From NCBI GenBank assembly GCA_030148625.1, contig JASBTC010000443.1:1-15436 (forward strand): 15,436 nucleotides of DNA, written 5' to 3'. Within the stretch, counting starts at the first letter, position 1. Each line of letters starts with the position of its first letter. A model generated the notes under the pieces. That model had not been told where the DNA came from. It searched no databases and was given only the letters and a program-made list of their open reading frames with translations. The DNA comes from Sphingobium sp. Its GTDB lineage: Bacteria > Pseudomonadota > Alphaproteobacteria > Sphingomonadales > Sphingomonadaceae. Position numbers and translations under genes: made by a program. Positions 7,179-14,336 of this stretch are shown here, piece by piece.

Positions 7179-8270
7179 TCATCCTGGCCGGCGCTTTCTG
7201 TTGGGGCGCCGCTTGCGCAGCCACAACCAGATGCCCGTCACCGCCATCGAAAACAGGGTGACGCCCATGATGGTCATCACCAGGCCACGCAACGGGCCAT
7301 AGGCCTCGCCGGTATGGATCGGCAGCGGCCAGGCGAGGATCGCGTCGCCCGATGCCAGCCGGTTGCCGTCGGACATCACCGTCAGCGTGCCCGTCCAGCG
7401 ATCGACATAGCCGATATTGTGCGCGCGCGGATTGACCGCGTCCTCGTCGATCATGACGACGCCGAGAATGCGGTCGTCCTTGCCCGCGAAACGGATCTGG
7501 CGGAGCTTGCCGTCGGGAAAGCGCGCTTTCAGCCGGTCGAGCGCGTCCTGCCATGACAGGATCGTCGCCGGCCGATCGATTTCGGACCATTCGGCCTCGA
7601 CCTTCGGTGCGACCGTCGCGACCGCTGCGACGACGGGCCGGAGCAGATAGGGCGCGACCAGCGACGCACCGGTGAAGGCGCTGGCGATGATGAAGAGGAA
7701 TGTCAGCACGCCGGGCACGACATGGAGGTCGCGCAGGATGCGCAGCGACGGACCGCGCCAGTGGACGGTGAGCGACGCGACGAAGCGCCCGGCGCGCGGC
7801 CACCAGAGGATCAGACCGGTGATCGCCATGAACAGCAGGCCGGCCGCTTCGAGGAACAGGATGATCTTGCCCGTGTCGCCCATCAGCAGCGCGACATGGA
7901 TGCGTTCGAACAGCTGCAGCGGAAACCGCCAGAGCGGGCCGGAGTCGATGACCCGCGCATCGACCGGATCGACGGTGACGATGTCGAAATCGCTGCTGCC
8001 CGGCGGTACGATGCGCGCGATCAGCGGCAGATCATGTTCCTGCGGATAGATGATGCGATCGATCCGGCCGTCGGGCCGGACCGCGCGGACATTTGCGATG
8101 ATGCGATCGAGCCCGGCGCGCGGCGCATCGCCGCCGCGCACCGCGTCCCCGAACCAGTGGGCCAGCGGTTCCTTGTGCGTCAGCATCAGCCCGGTGAACG
8201 CCTGGACCAACAGCAATGCCCCGACGGTCAGACCGGTCCAGCGATGAAGCTTGTAGAGAGTCTTGTTCAC
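7179..8270 (-). CDS. PepSY-associated transmembrane protein
   Basis: A 363-residue inner-membrane protein of the PepSY-TM family, often linked to siderophore uptake and reductive iron release. It opens with the hallmark LYKLHRWTGL. Four membrane helices are visible at about 13-32, 133-157, 172-205 and 327-352, with a large periplasmic PepSY-containing segment between the first two and another between the last two. Family His residues are present: His9, His125 (FERIHVALLMG), His173 (LRDLHVVPG) and His319 (PIHTGEAYG). They could bind haem or metal. The C-terminus is a positive, cytoplasmic tail (RKRRPNRKRRPG), followed by tandem TGA stops. The only reasonable start is GTG 8270, because the open frame upstream overlaps the C45 gene. 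It follows the C45 gene by 59 bases with no terminator between them, so co-transcription is likely. Confidence 0.88.
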   Translation of the reverse strand: MNKTLYKLHRWTGLTVGALLLVQAFTGLMLTHKEPLAHWFGDAVRGGDAPRAGLDRIIANVRAVRPDGRIDRIIYPQEHDLPLIARIVPPGSSDFDIVTVDPVDARVIDSGPLWRFPLQLFERIHVALLMGDTGKIILFLEAAGLLFMAITGLILWWPRAGRFVASLTVHWRGPSLRILRDLHVVPGVLTFLFIIASAFTGASLVAPYLLRPVVAAVATVAPKVEAEWSEIDRPATILSWQDALDRLKARFPDGKLRQIRFAGKDDRILGVVMIDEDAVNPRAHNIGYVDRWTGTLTVMSDGNRLASGDAILAWPLPIHTGEAYGPLRGLVMTIMGVTLFSMAVTGIWLWLRKRRPNRKRRPG

Positions 8271-8329
8271 ATGCTGTCCGATGCGATCGCGTGGGAAAGA
8301 GGCTGGCCTCGGGCCGGGTGGGGGCTGGA

Positions 8330-9454
8330 TCAGGCGGCCATGCTGTATTCGGTGAAGGATATTCCGAGATACGGGCTGGGCGCTATCCACATCTTCTGCG
8401 CGCTCGAATCCATGATCAGCGTCGCGACGGTTCCCGACAGATTGCCGCCCGGCCGCGCCTTTGGCGTGCGCAGGATCGCGTCGGGGGCGCCGAAATCGTC
8501 GGCGAACCCCTGCTTCATCGCGGCGAGATCGATGCCGCCGCGCCGCGCGGTCAGATGATCGAGCAGGCGCTGGTCGCGATAGAGCGATTCCGGGCAGCGT
8601 TGCAGGCCGGTGTCGCGGATCTTGTTGCGCGCGACCGGGCATTTGAAATGATTGGCATGGACGAGCAGACCGTCCTCCGGCTGCAGCCAAAATGCATCCG
8701 ACGGGGTGACTTCCAGGCAGACCGCCGACCCTTCACGATGGCTGAGCATCAGGCTGTGCGAAAAGGAGATGCGCGTGCTCAACACCGCGTCGATCGCCGA
8801 TGCCAGTGTCGGCGACTGGAGCAGCCGGCGCCGGATCAACGGATTGGGCACGCCCATCACGCCGCAATCCTGATCGCATTGCAGCCCGTTCACGGTCAGT
8901 GCGATGCCCGCGCTGTTCATGCCGTGGCGCGCGAGCTGGCCTGCCTCGACGAAGCTCAGAATGTCGGGGCCGTCGTCGTTGACGACGCGCAGGACGATCG
9001 CGGAGCCTGCGCAGCGCGGATTCCAGTCCCAATTCTGGCCGTGGAGCAGATGGCCGTCGGCGGTGGCGCCGGGCAAGGCGAGGGCCGCAGTGCATTCCTC
9101 CTGAAGCCCGGTGGGCGCATGCGGCACATCGAGTTCATTGTCGCGCCAGAAGATGATCTCGGTGCGGGCATTGAGCGCGACGATCGCTTCGACCGGCTGG
9201 CCGCTGCCCTTGGCGATGCCCTCGATCTCGCGATACATTTCGGCATCATAGCCCTCCACCTGCTGGCGGAAGCGTTCGGCATAGCCCATCGCTTCCTGCC
9301 ATCCGATCCCGGCGACCTCGAACGCGTCGCGATAGATGGCGAGGCCGACATCGATGCGATCGCCCGCCTGGCGGCCGTAGCTGATCCCACGCTCATAGGC
9401 GGGCCCCTCGATATGGATCAGCGGAAATGGGGTCTGGAGGTCGGCGTAGGTCAT
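8330..9454 (-). CDS. C45-family autoproteolytic acyltransferase/hydrolase (penicillin acyltransferase-like)
   Basis: A 374-residue Ntn-hydrolase of the family that includes acyl-CoA:6-aminopenicillanate acyltransferase. These enzymes are made as a proenzyme that cuts itself so that a Cys becomes the N-terminal nucleophile, and they make or break amide bonds. Cys121 in EECTAALALPG is that Cys, and GQNWDW (139-144) with Asp143 is the typical following motif. RHGMNSAGIALTVNGL and SHSLMLSHREGSAVCLEVTP are conserved core blocks. The N-terminal half (IEGPAYERGISYGRQAG) is also characteristic. The residue before the nucleophile is Glu, not the Gly of the fungal enzyme. There is no signal peptide, so the protein is probably cytoplasmic. 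The substrate is unknown. The gene starts the minus-strand cluster and is divergent from the receptor gene across 221 bases. Confidence 0.9.
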   Translation of the reverse strand: MTYADLQTPFPLIHIEGPAYERGISYGRQAGDRIDVGLAIYRDAFEVAGIGWQEAMGYAERFRQQVEGYDAEMYREIEGIAKGSGQPVEAIVALNARTEIIFWRDNELDVPHAPTGLQEECTAALALPGATADGHLLHGQNWDWNPRCAGSAIVLRVVNDDGPDILSFVEAGQLARHGMNSAGIALTVNGLQCDQDCGVMGVPNPLIRRRLLQSPTLASAIDAVLSTRISFSHSLMLSHREGSAVCLEVTPSDAFWLQPEDGLLVHANHFKCPVARNKIRDTGLQRCPESLYRDQRLLDHLTARRGGIDLAAMKQGFADDFGAPDAILRTPKARPGGNLSGTVATLIMDSSAQKMWIAPSPYLGISFTEYSMAA

Positions 9455-9549
9455 GCGTGCTGGGCTCTTTCCCGATAATCAAGCGCTTGCGCGCGTGGTG
9501 GGGTAGACGGAAAGGCGGCCCCGGTTCCGGACGAGCGCCGGGAATTTTT

Positions 9550-9579
9550 TTGATCCGGCACCGATTGCGGACCAATAAT
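9550..9579 (+). promoter_or_regulatory. Candidate sigma-70-type promoter for the receptor gene
   Basis: TTGATC at 9550-9555 and AATAAT at 9574-9579 are spaced by 18 bases, about 100 bases upstream of the receptor ATG, in the most AT-rich part of the divergent intergenic region. They resemble -35 and -10 boxes. The match is judged by eye, and no Fur-like 19-bp box was recognised. Confidence 0.4.
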
Positions 9580-9604
9580 GCGGCGCAATCCGGTTTTTGC
9601 GCCG
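9563..9604. promoter_or_regulatory. Overlapping inverted repeats around the receptor -10 element
   Basis: GATTGCG (9563-9569) and CGCAATC (9584-9590) form a 7-bp inverted repeat that flanks the candidate -10 box. A second inverted repeat, CGGCGCAA (9581-9588) with TTGCGCCG (9597-9604), shares its left arm with the first. The two mutually exclusive pairings could be an operator for a dimeric regulator at the promoter, or a leader hairpin in the transcript. Confidence 0.45.
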
Positions 9605-9675
9605 GGCACTCGTCCTTCCCAGCGAAACAGGTTGGCCGTGATCTGAAAGGCCATGCTCACAAAGGGGAAAGCGCG

Positions 9676-11889
9676 ATGAAAAAGCTGATCAATGGCTGTC
9701 TTCGTAAACATGTATCGACCACGGCACTGCTGGCCGCGACGATGCTCTGGATGCCGGCGGCAGCCTTTGCGGCCGATGATGGGCAGGCGGCGGAGAGCGC
9801 GACGGAGGACAAGTCGAACGAGGATATCATCGTCAGCGGATCGCGCCTGATCTCCAGCGTCGATGCCTATCCCGGCTCGGTCAGCCTGATCGACGAGGCG
9901 CAGATCGACAAGCTGATGGAGACCACCAACGATATCGCGCAGATCCTGGCGCAATCGGTTCCCGGCCTGGCACCGCCGCAATTCGACGCATCGAACTTCA
10001 CCGCGACGATGCGCGGCCGCCGCATCGCCTATCTGATCGACGGTTTTCCCCAGACGGTGCCGCTGCGCGGCGGCGGGCGCGACATGCGCCTGATCGATCC
10101 GGGCGCGTTGGCGACGATCGAGGTGATCCGCGGCGCGACCGCGATCTACGGTCAGGGCGGTGCTGGCGGTTATGTCAACTACATCACAAAGCGGCCCAAG
10201 GGGGATGACTGGGAATTCGCGACCGAACTCGGCTTCGGCACGTCGCTGAGCAATCCGACCTCCGACGGGCTTTCCTATCAGGCGCGGCAATCGGGCAGCG
10301 GGAAGCTGGGGGGCGTCGATATCGTCTTTTCGGGATCCTATGAATCGACCGGACTCTATTATGACGCGGCGGGCGATCCGATCGCGCCCGATCCCTTCGG
10401 CCAGGGCGGGCAGGCCGAGTCCAAGACCTATGCCGCATTCCTGAAGCTCGGTTACGATTTCGGCGCGAGCAGCCGGATCGAAGCGCTGGTCAATTATTAC
10501 AAGAACGACCAGACCACCGATTATGTCGGCTGCGCCTGCGCGGTGCCTGGCGGCATGAAATCGATCGCCACGCTGAAGACTTCACCCAAGGCCGCCCAGT
10601 TCGGCCGCGGTCCGATCGATCCCTTCACGAGGAATCTGTTCGCCGGGCTCAGCTATATCAACGGCGACGTGCTGGGCAGCAAGCTGACCGTGCAGGGCCT
10701 GTATCAATCCTATCGCGGATCGTTCGCGTTCAACCCCTCCTATGTCCCTTCGGGCGGCACCAGTTCGATCAAGGCGAGCAAATATGGCGTCCGCGCCGAG
10801 GTGAATACGCCGCTGTCGACGATATCGGAGTCGCTCGAAGGCAAGATATTGTGGGGCGCCGAATGGGTGCGCGACAGGACCGGCGAACCGCTGATGGAGG
10901 ATTCCAGCCGTCGCAACATGCCCTTCATCACGCTCAACACCTATTCGGCCTTTGCGCAGCTGCTGCTGGAGCCGACCGACTGGCTGAGCCTGCAGGGCGG
11001 CATGCGCTATGACGATGCCTCGCTGGAGGTTCCCGACTTCACGATCGTCCAGCAATTCGCGGGCGCGGTCGGCGACTATACCCGGCTGCGCGGCGGCAAC
11101 CGGGTGATCGGTGGGCGGCGCGACTATAATTCGACGGTCTTCAACATCGGCGCGTCGGCGAAGATCGACGATATGGCGACCCTGTTCCTCGCCTTTTCCC
11201 AGGGATTCAGCGTCGCCGATGTCGGCCGCGTCCTTCGCGTGACGACGCAGCCCTCGATCGACAAGATCGTCAAGGACCTCAACGCGCAGGTCATCGACAA
11301 TTTCGAGGGCGGCATCCGCGGCAGCGGCGATCATATCCGCTATGCGCTGACCTTCTACTACAACAAGTCGAAGCTGGGCTCGACCTTCAACCCGATCACG
11401 CTCGATCTGGTGCGTGCGCCGGAGAAGATCTGGGGTGTCGAAGGATCGCTCGATTTCGATTTCGACCCGGTGCAGTTCGGCGGCACGGTCGGCTGGTCGA
11501 ACAGCAAGCAGGACGCCAATTCGGACGGCGTCTACGAAACCAAGCTCGATTTCTGGCGTGTTCCGCCGGTGAAGGTGACGGGGTATGCCGAATATGAATT
11601 CGGCCCGGAATGGCGGCTGCGCGTGCAGGGCATCTATTCGGGATCGGAGAACCGCTTCCCCACCGTCCCGCGCTGGACCGTCACCGCCAAATCGGCCGTC
11701 GACAGCTATTTCACCACCGATGTCTCGGTCAGCGGTCCGGTGGGGCCGGGCAATCTGAGTGTCGGCGTCCAGAACATCTTCAACAAATATTATTTCCCGG
11801 TGCTGAGCCAGACGGTGATCCCGTCGCTCGCTTCTGTTTACGCCACTGCGCGGGGCGCGACCGCTCTTATAAAATATCGCCTGAAATAT
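9676..11889 (+). CDS. TonB-dependent siderophore-type outer-membrane receptor (738 aa to its natural barrel end; frame continues)
   Basis: An outer-membrane gated channel that imports a scarce, probably iron- or metal-bound ligand using ExbB-ExbD-TonB energy. Residues 1-32 are a signal peptide (cleavage after AFA). DIIVSGSR (about 50-57) resembles the TonB-box and plug start. The plug runs to about 175, with RGRRIAYLIDGFPQ, IEVIRGATAIYGQGGAGG and VNYITKRP, all typical of siderophore receptors. The 22-strand barrel follows to ..ALIKYRLKY, where Tyr738 is the expected terminal aromatic. A Cys-Ala-Cys (286 and 288) lies in a predicted loop. AGGGGA precedes the ATG by seven bases. The next codon is TTA, not a stop, and the frame runs on into the downstream esterase; a TAG sits one base out of frame at 11891-11893. 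The ligand is unknown. Confidence 0.9.
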
Positions 11890-11911
11890 TTAGGGCCTGC
11901 GCCCTCACCGA

Positions 11912-11942
11912 CGCGCCCGGTCGACAAGCATGGCCGGGCGCG
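11912..11942. repeat. Intercistronic hairpin between receptor and esterase
   Basis: CGCGCCCGG (11912-11920) and CCGGGCGCG (11934-11942) form a perfect 9-bp stem with a 13-base loop. No T tract follows, so it is not a typical terminator. It lies between the expected receptor stop and the esterase ribosome-binding site (AGGGAG, 11959-11964), as is common for hairpins that protect or damp part of an operon transcript. Confidence 0.55.
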
Positions 11943-11973
11943 CGACACTGAACAAATTAGGGAGAATGACGCG

Positions 11974-13167
11974 ATGACGTTCCGCCTGATGTCGTGCGCC
12001 GCGGCCGCATGCCTTGTCTTCACGGCCGCGCAGCCTTTGCTGGCGCAGGCCATTCCCAATATCGAGCCGACTGCCGAGGAGCAGAAGACGGCCGCGTTCG
12101 AACAGCAGCCAAACGACGTCTTCGTGAAATTGCTCAAACATCCGCAGATCGTGGTCGACGGGCAGAAGCTGCATCCGAAATATCAATATTATCTGGAGCA
12201 GCGCGCCGGCGACGGACGCGAAAGCGCCGAAGAGAAACGCGTCGCACAGGCGGCCAAGCTGCGCGATCCTGTGGCTGCGGCCAAGTCGCGCAACTCGACC
12301 GATCGCAGCTGGACCTTCCGCACCAAGGTGACCGCGCCGATGGCGAAGGTCGAGGATCGCGAAGTGGCGGGGCCGAACGGCGCCGTACCCGTGCGCATCT
12401 ATACGCCCAAACTGGCGGGGCAGCGCGGCCCGCTGCCGGTGCTGGTCTATCTGCATGGCGGCGGCTGGCTGTTCGGCAGCGCTGCCGCCGCCGACCGCGC
12501 GGTGCGCCTGATCGCCAACGAAGCGTCGGTGATCGTCGTCTCGGTCGATTATCGCATGGCGCCGCTCAACAAATTTCCCGCCGCCAACCAGGATTCGGAA
12601 GCCGCGTTCGACTGGGTCGTGGCCAATGCCGCGTCATTGGGCGGCGACCCCGCGCGCGTGGGCATCGGCGGCGACAGCATCGGCGCGATGATGTCCGCCG
12701 CGATCTCGCTCAAGCATCTGCGCGAGGGGCGTCCGGGCCCCGCCGTGCAACTGCTCTATTATCCCGCGATCGACATGAGCGAGCGGCAATATCCGTCCTA
12801 TGATCTGTTCCGCATCGGCTATGGCCTCGACCTGCCGTTCATGGAGATGATGGTCGACCTGGCGTTCGACGATCCCAAGCAACGCAACCATATCTATGCG
12901 TCGCCGATCAATGCCGCCAATTTCAGGGACATGCCGCCGGCGATCATCGCGACGGCGGGTTTCGACCCGATCCGCGACCATGGCCGGTCCTATGCGGATC
13001 GGCTGATCAAGGACGGCGTGACCGTGCAATACACCAACTATGCGTCGCTCATTCACGGTTTCATGCAATTCTCGGGAACGATCGACGATGCCGAGCGCGC
13101 CTGTGTCGAGACCGCGCGGCAGTTCGGTGCGCTGATCCGGCAGTCGCGGTACAAGCCGGGGGATTGA
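11974..13167 (+). CDS. Secreted alpha/beta hydrolase, hormone-sensitive-lipase type esterase
   Basis: A 397-residue esterase with its own start: ATG 11974 preceded by AGGGAG at a nine-base spacing. Residues 1-26 form a signal peptide (SCAAAACLVF core, cleavage after LAQA), so the enzyme acts in the periplasm or outside. Residues of about 27-125 form a charged N-terminal region. The HSL oxyanion motif HGGGW is at 161-165. The nucleophile is Ser235 in GGDSIGA, the acid Asp331 in GFDPIRDHG, and the base His361 in LIHGFMQF, a complete catalytic triad. VDYRMAPLNKFPAA is the classical block after the oxyanion hole. The substrate is an ester of unknown identity. Placement directly after a siderophore-type receptor suggests it cleaves the imported ligand, but this is inference. 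The frame is also open upstream into the receptor. Confidence 0.9.
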   Translation: MTFRLMSCAAAACLVFTAAQPLLAQAIPNIEPTAEEQKTAAFEQQPNDVFVKLLKHPQIVVDGQKLHPKYQYYLEQRAGDGRESAEEKRVAQAAKLRDPVAAAKSRNSTDRSWTFRTKVTAPMAKVEDREVAGPNGAVPVRIYTPKLAGQRGPLPVLVYLHGGGWLFGSAAAADRAVRLIANEASVIVVSVDYRMAPLNKFPAANQDSEAAFDWVVANAASLGGDPARVGIGGDSIGAMMSAAISLKHLREGRPGPAVQLLYYPAIDMSERQYPSYDLFRIGYGLDLPFMEMMVDLAFDDPKQRNHIYASPINAANFRDMPPAIIATAGFDPIRDHGRSYADRLIKDGVTVQYTNYASLIHGFMQFSGTIDDAERACVETARQFGALIRQSRYKPGD

Positions 13168-13184
13168 TCGCGGGTATCGGACGG

Positions 13185-13206
13185 AGAAAGGGCGCGACCT
13201 TTTTAG
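13185..13206 (+). terminator. Weak hairpin terminator after the esterase
   Basis: AGAAAGG (13185-13191) pairs with CCTTTTT (13198-13204), with one G-U pair and a six-base loop, 18 bases after the esterase stop. The T residues double as the right arm, so it is a poor intrinsic terminator; partial read-through into psd is possible. The rest of the gap to 13283 shows GGAATTCC (13208-13215) but no convincing promoter. Confidence 0.35.
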
Positions 13207-13283
13207 GGAATTCCTCAAGTTTAGAGGATCCACCGGGCGGGGCATGAGGCTATGACCGCAGCGCCCCTGTTTCGAGGATTCGC

Positions 13284-14135
13284 ATGTCCGATCGCCTCAA
13301 AGTCCTGTTCCAGTATCTTTTGCCCAAACAGCTATTGACCGTTCTCGCCGGCCGCGTCGCAGGCGCGCGCGGCGGTGCGAGGACGACGGCGCTGATCCGC
13401 TGGTTCGTGGGCAGATATGGCGTCGACATGAGTGAGGCCGAGAATCCGGACATCGGCAGCTATGAGAGTTTCAACGACTTCTTCACCCGTCCGCTGAAAG
13501 CCGGCGCGCGCCCGTTGGCGGCCGCCGATTTCCTCTGCCCGGTGGACGGCGCGATCAGCCAGTTCGGCGCCATCGACGACCATCGGATCCTGCAGGCCAA
13601 GGGCCATTATTTCACCGCCACCGAGCTGGTCGGCGGCGACGATGCCCTGGCGGCCCAATTTCGTCACGGCAGCTTCGCCAACCTGTATCTGTCGCCCAAG
13701 GACTATCACCGCCTGCATATGCCCTGCGACGGCAGGCTGATGCGCATGATCCACGTGCCGGGCGCGCTGTTCTCGGTGAATCCGGTCACGGCGCGCGGCG
13801 TCCCGAACCTGTTCGCGCGCAACGAGCGCGTCGTGTGCGTGTTCGAATCGCCGGATCATGGCCCGTTCGTGATGGTGCTGGTTGGCGCCACCGTCGTCGG
13901 AAGCATGGCCACCGCGTGGCACGGCGTGGTCAATGCGAAGCGCACGAACACGGTGTCCGAATGGTGCTATGCCGATCAGAGCATCGTGCTGAAGAAAGGC
14001 GAGGAAATGGGCCGTTTCCTGCTCGGTTCGACGATCGTGATGCTGTTCCGGCGGGACACCATCGCCTTCAACGCGGTATGGACGCCGGAACGCCCGGTGC
14101 GCCTGGGCGAGATGATGGGCATGCGTCCGGGCTGA
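13284..14135 (+). CDS. psd: Phosphatidylserine decarboxylase proenzyme, E. coli-like form
   Basis: A 283-residue inner-membrane enzyme that converts phosphatidylserine to phosphatidylethanolamine, the last step of PE synthesis. The proenzyme cuts itself at the LGST motif (247-250), turning Ser249 into the pyruvoyl cofactor of the small alpha chain. The Asp-His-Ser triad of self-cleavage is visible: Asp88 in PVDGAIS, His145 in YHRLHMP and Ser249. Blocks such as ISQFGAIDDHRILQAKGH, VPNLFARNERVVC and LVGATVVGS closely follow E. coli Psd from memory. Length is slightly short of the 322-residue E. coli protein, mainly at the C-terminus. GAGGA lies five bases before the ATG. The usual alphaproteobacterial partner pssA is not adjacent. 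Its link to the uptake genes upstream is probably only positional. Confidence 0.95.
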   Translation: MSDRLKVLFQYLLPKQLLTVLAGRVAGARGGARTTALIRWFVGRYGVDMSEAENPDIGSYESFNDFFTRPLKAGARPLAAADFLCPVDGAISQFGAIDDHRILQAKGHYFTATELVGGDDALAAQFRHGSFANLYLSPKDYHRLHMPCDGRLMRMIHVPGALFSVNPVTARGVPNLFARNERVVCVFESPDHGPFVMVLVGATVVGSMATAWHGVVNAKRTNTVSEWCYADQSIVLKKGEEMGRFLLGSTIVMLFRRDTIAFNAVWTPERPVRLGEMMGMRPG

Positions 14136-14336
14136 GGGCGCGCATGTTCCCGTCGCTCGGAAAGAAGCGGCGGATCATCGAGCCGACTGCCAAGCATGGG
14201 GTTTTCGTCGCACGGCGCAAGGCCTTCGTCGCCGATGATCGTCCCCGTCGTCGCGGTGGCGGGGTCGGTCGCAGCAAGGGCGATACGCCCCGCGACCTTC
14301 TGCATTTCCCGGATCGATCGATTCGAGGAGGAGCAG

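Larger units (their letters stand above)
9676..13167 (+). other. Continuous 1163-codon frame joining receptor and secreted esterase
   Basis: No stop codon separates the receptor barrel from the esterase. The 28 codons between Tyr738 and the esterase Met (11890-11973) encode LGPAPSPTRP and further polar residues without domain character, and this stretch contains a 9-bp hairpin and a Shine-Dalgarno. A gene caller will report one protein. I interpret it as two genes joined by one extra T in the TTT at 11889-11891, either a sequence error or a mutation. A translated fusion would place a signal peptide and a hydrolase after the outer-membrane terminus, which should hamper barrel assembly. Confidence 0.7.

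Noticed and set aside
8271..8690. N-terminal extension of the PepSY protein to 8690
   Set aside because: It would overlap the C45 gene by over 300 bases and precede the conserved LYKLHRWTGL start; GTG 8270 fits the family.
9427..9675. N-terminal extension of the receptor to 9427
   Set aside because: A Shine-Dalgarno and a signal peptide begin at 9676; the upstream part overlaps the C45 start and the promoter region.
14311..14325. Short GATC-rich tandem (GGATCGATCGATTCG)
   Set aside because: Three short GATC-type units are expected by chance in this DNA, and no function is supported.
14144..14336. Possible small basic ORF starting MFPSLGKKRR after psd
   Set aside because: There is no Shine-Dalgarno, the frame runs without a stop into an out-of-frame reading of the next gene, and the composition is not gene-like beyond the first residues.
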